This document shows positions 24,776 to 32,283 of a DNA stretch of 55,326 bases, piece by piece. Numbering within the stretch: the first letter of the stretch is position 1; every line of letters starts with the position of its first letter. The notes beneath the pieces were generated by a model. It did no database searches, was not told the DNA's origin, and saw nothing but the letters and a program-made list of their open reading frames with translations. The position numbers and the translations under genes are program-made. The stretch is from an uncultured Oscillospiraceae bacterium (GTDB taxonomy: Bacteria > Bacillota > Clostridia > Oscillospirales > Oscillospiraceae): positions 1 through 55,326 of the forward strand of contig CATNCS010000010.1 of the NCBI GenBank assembly GCA_950097245.1, read 5' to 3'.

Positions 24776-25125
24776 CAATTCAAGAGTGCTATGCCGCCCT
24801 GGAGGGCGACTATCAGGAGGTGCTGGGCCGGCTGTACAGCGAGGCGCTGGTGCGGAAGTTTGTGGGCAAGTTTTTGTCCGACCAGTCCTTCCAGCTGCTG
24901 GAGGGCGCCATGGGGAAAAAGGACTATGAGGAGGCCTTCCGCGCCGCCCATACTCTGAAGGGCGTGACCCAGAACCTCAGCTTTACAAAGCTGTACCAGT
25001 CCAGCCATGAGATTACTGAGGCCCTGCGGATGAAGGAGTACGGCCGGGCACAGGAGCTGTTCCCCAAGGTGGAGGCCGACTACATACAGACAGCCGCCGC
25101 AATTCAGACCTTTCAGAGTACATAA
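24772..25125 (+). CDS. Stand-alone HPt phosphotransfer protein
   Basis: A protein of 117 residues; its ATG overlaps the stop of the HD-GYP gene (ATGA). A four-helix HPt bundle is predicted, with the phosphoacceptor His60 in FRAAHTLKGVTQNL, followed by LYQSSHEITEALR. It would shuttle phosphate between the hybrid kinase receiver and the HD-GYP regulator, completing a His-Asp-His-Asp relay in one operon. Confidence 0.92.
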   Translation: MTIQECYAALEGDYQEVLGRLYSEALVRKFVGKFLSDQSFQLLEGAMGKKDYEEAFRAAHTLKGVTQNLSFTKLYQSSHEITEALRMKEYGRAQELFPKVEADYIQTAAAIQTFQST

Positions 25126-25128
25126 AAA

Positions 25129-25158
25129 CAGCCCGCCTCCAAATCTGGAGGCGGGCTG
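25129..25158. terminator. Terminator between the HPt gene and the convergent SH3b gene
   Basis: CAGCCCGCCTCC and GGAGGCGGGCTG form a perfect 12-bp stem. The U tract (TTTTTATG) is on the minus strand, so it mainly serves the SH3b gene. Confidence 0.85.
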
Positions 25159-25163
25159 CCGCT

Positions 25164-26333
25164 TTATCTGACAGAGACGTAGTCCTTGGATACATAGCCG
25201 ATCTTATCGCCGGAGTAGTTGATCTTGTAGAAGCCGTTCTCCTCACCCAGGATGGTGATGGTGGAGCCGTTCTGGGCGCTGGCCACCTTGTCATAGTCTT
25301 TGCCCGGGCCGGAGCGGATATTCAGGCCCTTCTCGGCGTTGACAATGGTTCCCTTTGTGCCGGAGGTGACCGGACCGCTGCTTCCGCCGCCCGCCGACTT
25401 GGCCTTGCAGGTTACGGAGGTCTGGGCGGATACGTCGCCGCAGGTGGCGGTGATGGTGATTTTAACGTCGGAGGCGCCGGCGTTTGTGTTGGTCACCAGG
25501 CCGGTGGAGTCCACAATGGCGGCGGTGATGTCGCTGCTGGTCCAGACCACGCTCCCCTCCGCCCCCACCGGGAGCAGATTGGCCACCATCTGGAAGGTGC
25601 CGCCGTTGTCCAGGGTGAAGTCGTTGTTGTTCAGGGTGATGGACTGAACGGCGGGGGTCGGGCCGGCGGGAGTGGCGCTGCCGGGGATGGAAGCGGAGCC
25701 GGGCTGGCTGCCGGGCTGACTCTGGGAGGTGGAGCTCTGGCTGGAGCTGGAGGGCTTCTTCCCGCCGAAGATGGGGGCGCCCACAAAGCGGAACACAATA
25801 AACAGGGCGCTGGCGATCAGGGCCAGGGAGATCACCAGTCCGGCGATCTGGATGGGGTTGACGGGCCGGCCGTAGCCGCCGCCCCGGGTGTTGGCCACCC
25901 GCTTGCCTGAGATGCCGCCCCGCCCGGGCCGCTCGTCGCAGAAGGGACAGCGCTTGTAGGTGATGGAGTAGTCCTCGCCGCAGTTTTCACAGCGGATTAC
26001 GTCGGTGCGCTGCCTGCGCTCACCGGAGCTGCGGGGGGCCGCCGGACGGCGCTCGCCGTAGCCGGAGCCGCCGCGGGACTGGGGGGGACGCTCCCCGTAG
26101 CCGGAGCCGCCGCGGGACTGGGGGGGACGCTCCCCGTAGCCGGAGCCGCCGCGGGGAGCGGAGGGGCGTTCGCCGTAGCCGGAGCTGCCGCGCGGGGCGG
26201 CGGGCCGCTCGCCGTAGCCGCCGGCGGGGCGGGCGCTCTGAGGACGTTCACTGTAGCCGCCGGCGGGACGGGGAGAAGCGGGTCTGCGCTCGCCGCTGTC
26301 GCCGCGGGGCGGGGGGGTCAATCTATCTGCCAT
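25164..26333 (-). CDS. Membrane protein: RG-rich repeats, zinc ribbon, TM, BIG2 and SH3b domains
   Basis: A protein of 389 residues from ATG 26331-26333 with TTGGAGGAAAT upstream. Order: an N-terminal Arg/Gly/Pro/Tyr-rich region (about 5-100) with tandem 13-residue units of the type GSGYGERPPQSRG; a zinc ribbon CENCGEDYSITYKRCPFC; a membrane segment (IAGLVISLALIASALFIVF, about 162-180); a Ser/Gln/Pro-rich spacer; a bacterial Ig-like group 2 domain (VVWTSSDITAAIVDSTGLVT); and a C-terminal SH3b domain (GLNIRSGPGKDYDKVASAQ). The basic low-complexity and zinc-ribbon part would face the cytoplasm and the Ig/SH3b part the cell wall. The architecture is clear; the role is unknown. Confidence 0.85.
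   Translation of the reverse strand: MADRLTPPPRGDSGERRPASPRPAGGYSERPQSARPAGGYGERPAAPRGSSGYGERPSAPRGGSGYGERPPQSRGGSGYGERPPQSRGGSGYGERRPAAPRSSGERRQRTDVIRCENCGEDYSITYKRCPFCDERPGRGGISGKRVANTRGGGYGRPVNPIQIAGLVISLALIASALFIVFRFVGAPIFGGKKPSSSSQSSTSQSQPGSQPGSASIPGSATPAGPTPAVQSITLNNNDFTLDNGGTFQMVANLLPVGAEGSVVWTSSDITAAIVDSTGLVTNTNAGASDVKITITATCGDVSAQTSVTCKAKSAGGGSSGPVTSGTKGTIVNAEKGLNIRSGPGKDYDKVASAQNGSTITILGEENGFYKINYSGDKIGYVSKDYVSVR
26048..26275 (-). repeat. In-frame 39-base tandem repeats
   Basis: Imperfect units encoding a G-Y-G-E-R-P core recur about six times in the N-terminal region of the SH3b protein. Two adjacent units (about 26070-26150) are nearly identical at DNA level, which suggests recent unequal exchange or slippage. 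Confidence 0.75.
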
Positions 26334-26381
26334 GGTTATTTCCTCCAAGTTTCGTAAAAGGCTGGTTCAGGGATATTTTCT

Positions 26382-26410
26382 ATTGTACAGGGATTTTGTC
26401 CTCCCGTCAA
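26382..26410 (-). promoter_or_regulatory. Promoter of the zinc-ribbon/SH3b gene
   Basis: Minus strand: TTGACG, 17 bases, TACAAT. Confidence 0.7.
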
Positions 26411-26482
26411 CAAGTTCCGGTCGAAATAATAAAAAATTCACGATTTTATGTCAATCTCAACAGAAGACTATCTATATCTTGT

Positions 26483-26507
26483 GTAGGAGCCGGGGCGTAT
26501 CCCCTAC
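26483..26507. repeat. Single palindromic repeat unit
   Basis: GTAGGAGCCGGGG...CCCCTAC, a short divergent member of the GTAGGGG family, immediately before the AAA+ promoter. Confidence 0.55.
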
Positions 26508-26536
26508 TTGACCTTCCGCCCCCTTTTTACTATAAT
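26508..26536 (+). promoter_or_regulatory. Promoter of the AAA+ ATPase gene
   Basis: TTGACC, 17 bases, TATAAT, 31 bases before the start codon. Confidence 0.75.
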
Positions 26537-26567
26537 GGTGTCACTAATTTTTAGGAGATGTGCCGCC

Positions 26568-28016
26568 ATGTCTACAGCTATGACCGCCAGCGAGGTCCAC
26601 AGGCAGTATGCCGAGGTGGCCGCCGCCTTCCGCAAGCTGATTCCCGATCCCTCCCTGCGGCTGGCCTACGGCCGCCAGGTGGACGGCTACCTCCGCCAGT
26701 ACGCATTGGGGGTGTGGCAGGCGGACAACGCCAGCTCCATCTCCCCCCGGCACGTGGAGTTCTACAACGCCATCTGGACCCCCGGCAACCCGGTGCCCTC
26801 CGCCCTGTACTGGGAGGTGGCCTCCGGCGTGGCCAACTTCGACCTGTTCCAGCCCCCCGCCTTCTTCGCCGACCTGCGGCGGTACGACAGGATGAAGGGC
26901 ACCTCCCTGGCCCGGCACTTCGCCGACGACCTCACCCTGCTGCTGCTCCTCTTCGCTGCGGTGGACGGGGTGGTCAGCGAGAGCGAGGCGGGCTTTGTCA
27001 ACGCCTGCAACGACGTGCTGCTGGAGCTGTGCGACAGGGACGGCCTGCGGTCCGACCGGCCCGCCATCCGGGCCGACCAGTTCACGGCTCCCAAGCCCAG
27101 CACATCCGCCCCTGCCGCCCCCAAACAGGAGGCGGCTCCCGCCGCCAGGAAGGAGGACAGGCCCCCGGAGGAGCCCGAGCCCACCCTGGAGGAGCTGCTG
27201 GAGCAGCTGGACGAGCTGTGCGGCCTGGACAAGGTGAAGAAGGACGTGAAGAGCCTCATCAATCTGGTGAAGGTGCGCAAGCTCCGGGAGGAGGCCGGTT
27301 TGCCTGTCCCGCCCATGTCGCTGCACCTGGTGTTTATGGGCAACCCCGGCACCGGCAAGACCACCGTGGCCCGGCTGCTGGCCAAGATTTACCACGCCGT
27401 GGGGGTGCTGTCCAAGGGCCAGCTGGTGGAGGTGGACCGGTCCGGTCTGGTGGCCGGCTTCGTGGGCCAGACCGCCCTCAAGACCCAGGAGGCCGTCCAG
27501 AAGGCCATCGGCGGGGTGCTGTTCATTGACGAGGCCTACGCCCTGGTCAACGCCGACAACGCCAACGACTTCGGCCACGAGGCCATTGAGGTCATCCTCA
27601 AGAACATGGAGGACCACCGAAAGGACCTCATCGTCATCGTGGCGGGCTACACCGACCGGATGGAACAGTTTATCCACGCCAACCCCGGGCTGGAGTCCCG
27701 GTTTAACAAGTATTTCTTCTTTGAGGACTACGACGGCAAGCAGCTCATGGAAATTTTCCGGTCCATGTGCGAAAAGAACGGCTACACCCTCTCCCAGGAG
27801 GGGGAGCGGTTCATGGAGAAGGACCTGCAAGAGCTCTACGAGGAGCGGGACGAGAACTTTGGCAACGCCCGGGATGTGCGCAACCTCTTTGAGCAGGCGG
27901 TGGCCCGCCAGGCCGACCGGGTGTCTCAGCTGGAGGGGCCCACCAGGGGGCAGCTCATGGAGCTGAGACCGGAGGACCTGGGGGAGGAAGCCCCGGAAAA
28001 GGAGGGTGAGCCGTGA
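26568..28016 (+). CDS. CbxX/SpoVK-type AAA+ ATPase with N-terminal TerB-like region
   Basis: A protein of 482 residues from ATG 26568 with TAGGAGA upstream. Residues 1-190 are helical and include a TerB-like stretch (LLLLLFAAVDGVVSESEAGF). A Pro/Ala/Glu-rich linker precedes the AAA+ module: GLDKVKKDVKSLINLV, Walker A GNPGTGKTTVARLLA (about 258), pore-loop region SGLVAGFVGQT, Walker B GVLFIDEAYAL, sensor 1 VIVAGYTDRM, arginine finger in NPGLESRF, and GNARDVRNLFE near the end. CbxX-like ATPases remodel proteins such as Rubisco; in Firmicutes the relatives SpoVK and others have unclear clients. The stop overlaps the next start. Confidence 0.9.
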   Translation: MSTAMTASEVHRQYAEVAAAFRKLIPDPSLRLAYGRQVDGYLRQYALGVWQADNASSISPRHVEFYNAIWTPGNPVPSALYWEVASGVANFDLFQPPAFFADLRRYDRMKGTSLARHFADDLTLLLLLFAAVDGVVSESEAGFVNACNDVLLELCDRDGLRSDRPAIRADQFTAPKPSTSAPAAPKQEAAPAARKEDRPPEEPEPTLEELLEQLDELCGLDKVKKDVKSLINLVKVRKLREEAGLPVPPMSLHLVFMGNPGTGKTTVARLLAKIYHAVGVLSKGQLVEVDRSGLVAGFVGQTALKTQEAVQKAIGGVLFIDEAYALVNADNANDFGHEAIEVILKNMEDHRKDLIVIVAGYTDRMEQFIHANPGLESRFNKYFFFEDYDGKQLMEIFRSMCEKNGYTLSQEGERFMEKDLQELYEERDENFGNARDVRNLFEQAVARQADRVSQLEGPTRGQLMELRPEDLGEEAPEKEGEP

Positions 28017-28573
28017 TTGACGTCCTGACCTTTGCCAGCCGGGAGGAGTTCCGGAGCTGGCTTACGGAGCACTGCCTGTCGCAGGCCGGGGTCTGGCTGC
28101 TGTTCGGCAAGGCCGGCGGGCCTGAGACTGTCAAGGCGGGAGAGGCACTGGAGGAGGCCCTCTGCTTCGGGTGGATTGACGGGCAGATGCAGAGCATCGA
28201 CGAGAAAAGCTACAAAAAGTATTTTGCCCCACGCAGAGAGAAAAGCAAGTGGTCGGCCAAAAACAAGGCGCTGGTCCGGAGCCTGGAGGAGCGGGGACTG
28301 ATGACCGACTTTGGCCGGAAGAAAATCGAAGAGGCCAGGAAAAACGGCCAGTGGGACGCCCCTGATCCCATGGCGGTCACGGAGGAGCAGATCGCCCAAG
28401 TCGCCGCCCTGCTGGAGGGGCACGAGCCCGCCTGGACGAACTTCCAGGCCATGCCCCTGTCCGTGAAAAAGACCTATACCCGGGCCTGGTTCGACGCGAA
28501 AACGGACGCCGGGCGGGAGAAACGCCTGGCCTGGATGGTGGACCGGCTCAACAGGAATCTGAGGCCGATGTGA
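28013..28573 (+). CDS. YdeI/OmpD-associated family protein
   Basis: A protein of 186 residues starting at GTG 28013 inside the AAA+ stop (GTGA overlap), so it is coupled to it. Conserved blocks: SREEFRSWLTEH, EALCFGWIDGQMQSIDEKSYKKYFAPRREKSKWSAKN written here in parts, and a C-terminal pattern AMPLSVKKTYTRAWFDAKT with RLAWMVDRLNRN. The family has been linked to tolerance to antimicrobial peptides or bacteriocins in some species; the mechanism is not established. It is soluble with no signal peptide. Confidence 0.85.
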   Translation: MIDVLTFASREEFRSWLTEHCLSQAGVWLLFGKAGGPETVKAGEALEEALCFGWIDGQMQSIDEKSYKKYFAPRREKSKWSAKNKALVRSLEERGLMTDFGRKKIEEARKNGQWDAPDPMAVTEEQIAQVAALLEGHEPAWTNFQAMPLSVKKTYTRAWFDAKTDAGREKRLAWMVDRLNRNLRPM

Positions 28574-28601
28574 CAGCTTTCGGCTGGAAGGAGGATGGCC
28601 C

Positions 28602-28739
28602 TTGGAGACCTCTGTGCTCTATAAAATGATTGATGAGATCGACTGGTCTCAGTACGAGACCGCCTACGGTAACGCCGCTCAGGACATCGCCTACTTTGCC
28701 GGGAGTATTGTGGAGTCGCTTCGTCAAAAGGGAGCGTGA
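28602..28739 (+). CDS. Small ORF, probable truncated gene fragment
   Basis: 45 residues from TTG 28602 with GGAAGGAGG upstream. The peptide contains VLYKMIDEIDWSQYETAYGN and FAGSIVESLRQKGA. The IDWSQYETAYGNAA segment resembles the N-terminus of longer clostridial proteins, so this is likely a shortened remnant. Its last 12 codons are repeated almost exactly at 29287-29334 just before the GNAT gene. Translation is plausible but function cannot be assigned. Confidence 0.45.
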   Translation: METSVLYKMIDEIDWSQYETAYGNAAQDIAYFAGSIVESLRQKGA

Positions 28740-28743
28740 GTAA

Positions 28744-29259
28744 ATGGACACTTATTATTCTATTTTGGGGGAAGAGGAGAGCAAACAGATTTGGGACCGC
28801 ATCAATGCGGAGCTTCAGTTTCAGCCCAGCATCCGGGTCAATACGCTGCCCTTTCGGCTCTCGGAACCCTATCTTGTTCTGGACCTGGCCTGCGCTGCGC
28901 AGGAACAGGTAGAAAAGCTGCTGGCGGAGGTCCCCGGCGCTCTGGCCGCCTGCCTGGGGGAGGACGATTGGATTTACGCCCTGGACTGGCATCACAGCTA
29001 CTTCCGCTACGACCCCCGCCTGCCCATCACCGAGCACGGCCATTGGGTGGAGGATGAGCGCTATATGGGCGGGGGCTACGACGCCTATTTTCCCGACTTC
29101 TACCCAGACGGGGACTACTACTTTTTCGTCCAGCGGGACCTGAGATGGGGCTGGCTGGGCCACCCCTGGCGGCGGGAAATCTGGGCCTTTGGCGATCCGC
29201 TTCTTGATGTGCTGTCCCCGACATTGGAGGAGTTGGGTTTTCCGGTTAAAGCAGTATAA
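28744..29259 (+). CDS. DUF2716 family protein
   Basis: A protein of 171 residues, rich in aromatic and acidic residues. Matches DUF2716 through WIYALDWHHSYFRYDP, YFPDFYPDGDYYFFV and the C-terminal WGWLGHPWRREIWAFG block. These are small cytoplasmic proteins found in variable gene-rich regions of Firmicutes and Actinobacteria, without known function. The ATG follows the previous small frame by four bases with a weak GGGAG site. The gene lies between two copies of a duplicated short sequence, which suggests it was inserted or duplicated with it. Confidence 0.8.
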   Translation: MDTYYSILGEEESKQIWDRINAELQFQPSIRVNTLPFRLSEPYLVLDLACAAQEQVEKLLAEVPGALAACLGEDDWIYALDWHHSYFRYDPRLPITEHGHWVEDERYMGGGYDAYFPDFYPDGDYYFFVQRDLRWGWLGHPWRREIWAFGDPLLDVLSPTLEELGFPVKAV

Positions 29260-29263
29260 TTGC

Positions 29264-29283
29264 GTAGGGGCGATATTATCCGC
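29264..29283. repeat. Truncated palindromic repeat
   Basis: GTAGGGGCGATATTATCCGC, the left half of the common element with one G missing; it runs straight into the duplicated fragment at 29285-29334. Confidence 0.6.
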
Positions 29284-29284
29284 T

Positions 29285-29334
29285 GCCGGGAGCATTGTGG
29301 AGTCGCTGGATCAGAAGGCTTTGGAGGAGTAATT
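29285..29334 (+). pseudogene. Duplicated 3' fragment of the small ORF at 28602
   Basis: An in-frame remnant encoding AGSIVESLDQKALEE and a stop, homologous to the last codons of 28602-28739 (AGSIVESLRQKGA). It has no start of its own and provides the ribosome site TTGGAGGAG for the GNAT gene. Confidence 0.55.
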
Positions 29335-29847
29335 ATGATTATCAGGCAGGAAGAAACCAAAGATTACAAGGACGTATATCGTGTGGTCAAATCAGCCTTT
29401 GACAGCGCCGAACACTCCGACGGCAATGAGCAGGACCTGGTAAACGCGCTGCGGAACAGCGGCAGCTTCATCCCCCAACTGTCCTTAGTGGCGGAGCAGG
29501 GCGGAGAAATCCTGGGACATATCCTGTTTACCAAAGTGGACAGTGGCGGCAGCACCCAGCTGGCGCTGGCTCCCCTGTCTGTGATCCCCGGCCGTCAGCG
29601 GCAGGGAATTGGGAAGGCGTTGATTCAAGAGGGGCACAGACGGGCGAGGGAGCTGGGGTATCGCTATTCCGTTGTGCTGGGAAGCGAGACATACTACCCC
29701 AAAATGGGTTATCTGCCGGCGGAACAATACGGAATACAGGCCCCCTTTGACGTGCCGCGTGAGAATTTTATGGCCTGTCAATTAGAAAAGGACGCCCCCC
29801 AAATTTCGGGAGTTGTACAATATGCGAAAGAGTTTGGCATCGGTTAA
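29335..29847 (+). CDS. GNAT family N-acetyltransferase
   Basis: A protein of 170 residues from ATG 29335 with GGAGGAG upstream. GNAT fold: IIRQEETKDYKDVYRVV at the N-terminus, GHILFTKV strand, LAPLSVIPGRQRQGIGKAL with the acetyl-CoA pyrophosphate loop (R-Q-R-Q-G-I-G), then VVLGSETYYPKMGYLPA. This arrangement resembles the YhbS-like subgroup, whose substrates are mostly unknown. It begins a run of three closely spaced genes. Confidence 0.9.
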   Translation: MIIRQEETKDYKDVYRVVKSAFDSAEHSDGNEQDLVNALRNSGSFIPQLSLVAEQGGEILGHILFTKVDSGGSTQLALAPLSVIPGRQRQGIGKALIQEGHRRARELGYRYSVVLGSETYYPKMGYLPAEQYGIQAPFDVPRENFMACQLEKDAPQISGVVQYAKEFGIG

Positions 29848-29881
29848 TATTAAGGACAGCATTGGAGAATAGGAGGAAAAA

Positions 29882-30511
29882 ATGACAGCAGAAATTGACC
29901 CGGTCCAAACCGACCGGGCGGCGGCTTTCGAGCTGTGGATGCGGGCCCCCATGCCCATGGTTACCCTGTTCCAGACGCTGGACGTGACCCGGGCCGTAAA
30001 GATGAGCCACAGGCAGGGCATAAAATTCAACATGCTGATGTGCTGGTGCATTGGACGGGCCGCTTCTCAGACAGAACAGTTCTATCTTCTTCCGGTGGAC
30101 CGGAAGCTGATGCGGTATGACAGTCTGGCTGTCAGCACGGTCGTCGATCTTGGAGACGGGGAGATTAACACCTGCGACGTCCCCTTTTCAGAGGATTTAC
30201 AGAACTTTCAGCGGGACTATCTGGAACTGACCCGGCGGGTGCGGAGCAGCCGCGAGGCCTATGACCTGAGCGGCAGTCATATGGTGATCGGCACCTCCGC
30301 TCTGGTCCCCTACCACATCGACGGGGTGGTCAATATCTACGCCGGAATTTACAACAATCCCTTTGTGATCTGGGGCGGGTACCGGAAAAAACTGCTGAAA
30401 ACCATTCTGCCCGTCTCCTTTCAATTTCACCACACCCAGATGGACGGCCTTCACGCCGCACGGTTTCTGGAGCGGTTACAGCAGGAGATCAAAAACCTGG
30501 ATATCAAATAG
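29882..30511 (+). CDS. CatA-like O-acetyltransferase (chloramphenicol acetyltransferase family)
   Basis: A protein of 209 residues, TAGGAGG just upstream. CAT fold with the catalytic histidine in QFHHTQMDGLHAARFL near the C-terminus, an N-terminal segment with FELW...PMPMVTLFQTLDVT, and IKFNMLMCWCIGRAAS. This is the divergent CatA-like branch common in Clostridia, usually not shown to confer chloramphenicol resistance, so resistance should not be assumed. Trimer formation and acetyl-CoA use are family knowledge. Cotranscribed with GNAT and cupin genes. Confidence 0.87.
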   Translation: MTAEIDPVQTDRAAAFELWMRAPMPMVTLFQTLDVTRAVKMSHRQGIKFNMLMCWCIGRAASQTEQFYLLPVDRKLMRYDSLAVSTVVDLGDGEINTCDVPFSEDLQNFQRDYLELTRRVRSSREAYDLSGSHMVIGTSALVPYHIDGVVNIYAGIYNNPFVIWGGYRKKLLKTILPVSFQFHHTQMDGLHAARFLERLQQEIKNLDIK

Positions 30512-30527
30512 TTTAGGAGGAGAAAAC

Positions 30528-30863
30528 ATGTTGCTGAATTTTGAGCAGATCGAGGAGAAGGTCATCCCCAAGATGCGGGGGGGCGAGGGGGAGATGATCG
30601 CCCGGATGTTCGTCAACGAGGACACCAAGATTATGCGGGGCCGGCTCACCCCCGGCAGCACCATCGGCCTGCACGTCCACGAGACGGACAGCGAGATGAT
30701 CTGTGTCCTGTCCGGTACGGGCAAGGTGCTGTGCGACGGGGAGTATGAGCCCCTGTCCGCCGGGGCGGTCCACTACTGCCCCAGGGGCCACCAGCACAGC
30801 CTGATTAACGACGGGACCGAGGACCTGGAAATTCTGGCCATGATCCCCACCCACGGCGCATGA
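30528..30863 (+). CDS. Cupin domain protein
   Basis: A protein of 111 residues with AGGAGG upstream. Single cupin: motif 1 GSTIGLHVHETDSEMICVLSGTG in parts (two His and a Glu as metal ligands) and motif 2 PLSAGAVHYCPRGHQHSLIN with the last His. Its stop overlaps the mtaB ATG (ATGA), so it is coupled to a tRNA-modification gene without an obvious functional link. Probably a metal-binding sensor or isomerase-like protein; substrate unknown. Confidence 0.88.
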   Translation: MLLNFEQIEEKVIPKMRGGEGEMIARMFVNEDTKIMRGRLTPGSTIGLHVHETDSEMICVLSGTGKVLCDGEYEPLSAGAVHYCPRGHQHSLINDGTEDLEILAMIPTHGA

Positions 30864-32164
30864 GGGTTGCCTTTTACACCCTGGGCTGCAAGGTGAATCA
30901 GTACGAGACCCAGGCCCTGGAGCAGCTGTTCGCCCAGCGGGGCCACGTTCTGGTCCCCTTCGAGGGGGAAGCGGACGCGTACATCGTCAACTCCTGCACC
31001 GTCACGGCGGTGAGCGACAAGAAGTCCCGGCAGACCGTCCGCCAGGCCCGGAAGCGGGCCCCGGGGGCGGTAATTGCCCTGTGCGGCTGCTACCCCCAGA
31101 CCCATCCGGAGGACATGGACGACCTGCCCGTGGACCTGGTGGCGGGCACCGGGGACCGGGCGCGCTTTGTGGAGCTGGTGGAACAGGCCTGGGCGGAGCG
31201 CCAGCCCATCACAGCCCTGGACGACGCCATGAAGCGCCGGGTCTTTGAGCCCCTCCCCGCCGGGGGGCTGGAGGGCCGCACTCGGGCCATGCTCAAGGTG
31301 GAGGACGGGTGCGTCAACTTCTGCACCTACTGCATCATCCCCTATGCCCGGGGGCCGGTGCGCTCCCTGCCCCTCTGTGACGCTGTGGAGCAGGCGAAAA
31401 AATTAGCGGCCGAGGGGTACAAGGAGCTCGTCCTCACCGGCATCGAGATTTCCTCCTGGGGCCACGACTTCCGGGACGGCTCCTCCCTCATCGACCTGGT
31501 GGAGGCCGTCTGCGGGGCCGCCCCCGATTGCCGGGTCCGGCTGGGCTCCCTGGAGCCCCGGACCGTCACAGAGGAGTTCTGTGTCCGGGGGGCGAAATTG
31601 GACAATCTGTGCCCCCACTTCCACCTGTCCATGCAGAGCGGCTGTGACGCCACCCTGAGACGGATGAACCGAAAATATAACACCGCCCGGTTTTATGAGA
31701 GTGTGTCCCTCCTGCGCCGGCACTTCGACGCCCCCGCCGTCACCACCGACATGATTGTGGGCTTTCCCGGGGAGACCGGGGGGGAGTTTGAGCAGTCCCT
31801 GGACTTCATCCGGCAGTGCGCCTTTGCCGCCATGCACATCTTCCCCTACTCCCGCCGCCCCGGCACCCCGGCGGCGGCTATGCCCGGCCAGGTCCTTAAC
31901 GCCGTCAAGGAGGAGCGGGCCCGCCGGGCCGGGGAGATCGCCGCCGGGATGGAGCGGGACTATCTGTCCCGATTTGCGGGGCAGAGGGTGGAGGTCCTCT
32001 TCGAGGAGGAGCGGGACGGCCTGTGGCGGGGCCACACCGCCCGCTACTGCGAGGTGCGGGTGAAGAGCGGAGAAAACCTCCATAACCGGCTGTGCCGGGT
32101 GTCCGTCACCGGTGTGGGAGACGGGTATCTGGAAGGTGAAATATTAAATTTGGAAAACCGGTAG
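30860..32164 (+). CDS. mtaB: tRNA t6A37 methylthiotransferase MtaB
   Basis: It adds a methylthio group to t6A37 in ANN-decoding tRNAs. 434 residues: N-terminal UPF0004 domain with cluster cysteines (FYTLGCKVNQYETQA, NSCTVTAVSD, LCGCYPQ), radical SAM domain with CVNFCTYCIIPYARGP, LTGIEISSWG, SMQSGCDATLRRMNRKY and DMIVGFPGET, then a C-terminal TRAM domain (about 370-434). The GCKVNQYE start and GCDATLRRMNRKYNT distinguish MtaB from MiaB. Complete gene, coupled to the upstream cupin gene. Confidence 0.95.
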   Translation: MRVAFYTLGCKVNQYETQALEQLFAQRGHVLVPFEGEADAYIVNSCTVTAVSDKKSRQTVRQARKRAPGAVIALCGCYPQTHPEDMDDLPVDLVAGTGDRARFVELVEQAWAERQPITALDDAMKRRVFEPLPAGGLEGRTRAMLKVEDGCVNFCTYCIIPYARGPVRSLPLCDAVEQAKKLAAEGYKELVLTGIEISSWGHDFRDGSSLIDLVEAVCGAAPDCRVRLGSLEPRTVTEEFCVRGAKLDNLCPHFHLSMQSGCDATLRRMNRKYNTARFYESVSLLRRHFDAPAVTTDMIVGFPGETGGEFEQSLDFIRQCAFAAMHIFPYSRRPGTPAAAMPGQVLNAVKEERARRAGEIAAGMERDYLSRFAGQRVEVLFEEERDGLWRGHTARYCEVRVKSGENLHNRLCRVSVTGVGDGYLEGEILNLENR

Positions 32165-32199
32165 AATCTGCCTGTTAACAGTGGTATAATATCCCTGTG

Positions 32200-32248
32200 T
32201 ATAGGGGCGGACAGTGTCCGCCCGCAGGCGCGCACTGCGCGCCCCTAC
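32200..32248. repeat. Palindromic mosaic repeat between mtaB and cofE-like gene
   Basis: Left hairpin GGGCGGACAGTGTCCGCCC, right hairpin GGCGCGCACTGCGCGCC ending CCCCTAC. Core sequences differ from other copies but keep self-complementarity. Confidence 0.8.
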
Positions 32249-32283
32249 ATTTTAATGTGTACCAATGAGAGGAGTCCTGCTCC

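Noticed and set aside
26048-26275. Direct repeats that could suggest a CRISPR array
   Set aside because: The units are contiguous without spacers, in frame, and encode the Gly-Tyr-Gly-Glu-Arg-Pro repeats of the SH3b protein.
29882-30511. Chloramphenicol resistance gene
   Set aside because: The fold is CAT-like but belongs to the divergent CatA-like branch in an ordinary gene string; resistance is not supported by sequence alone.
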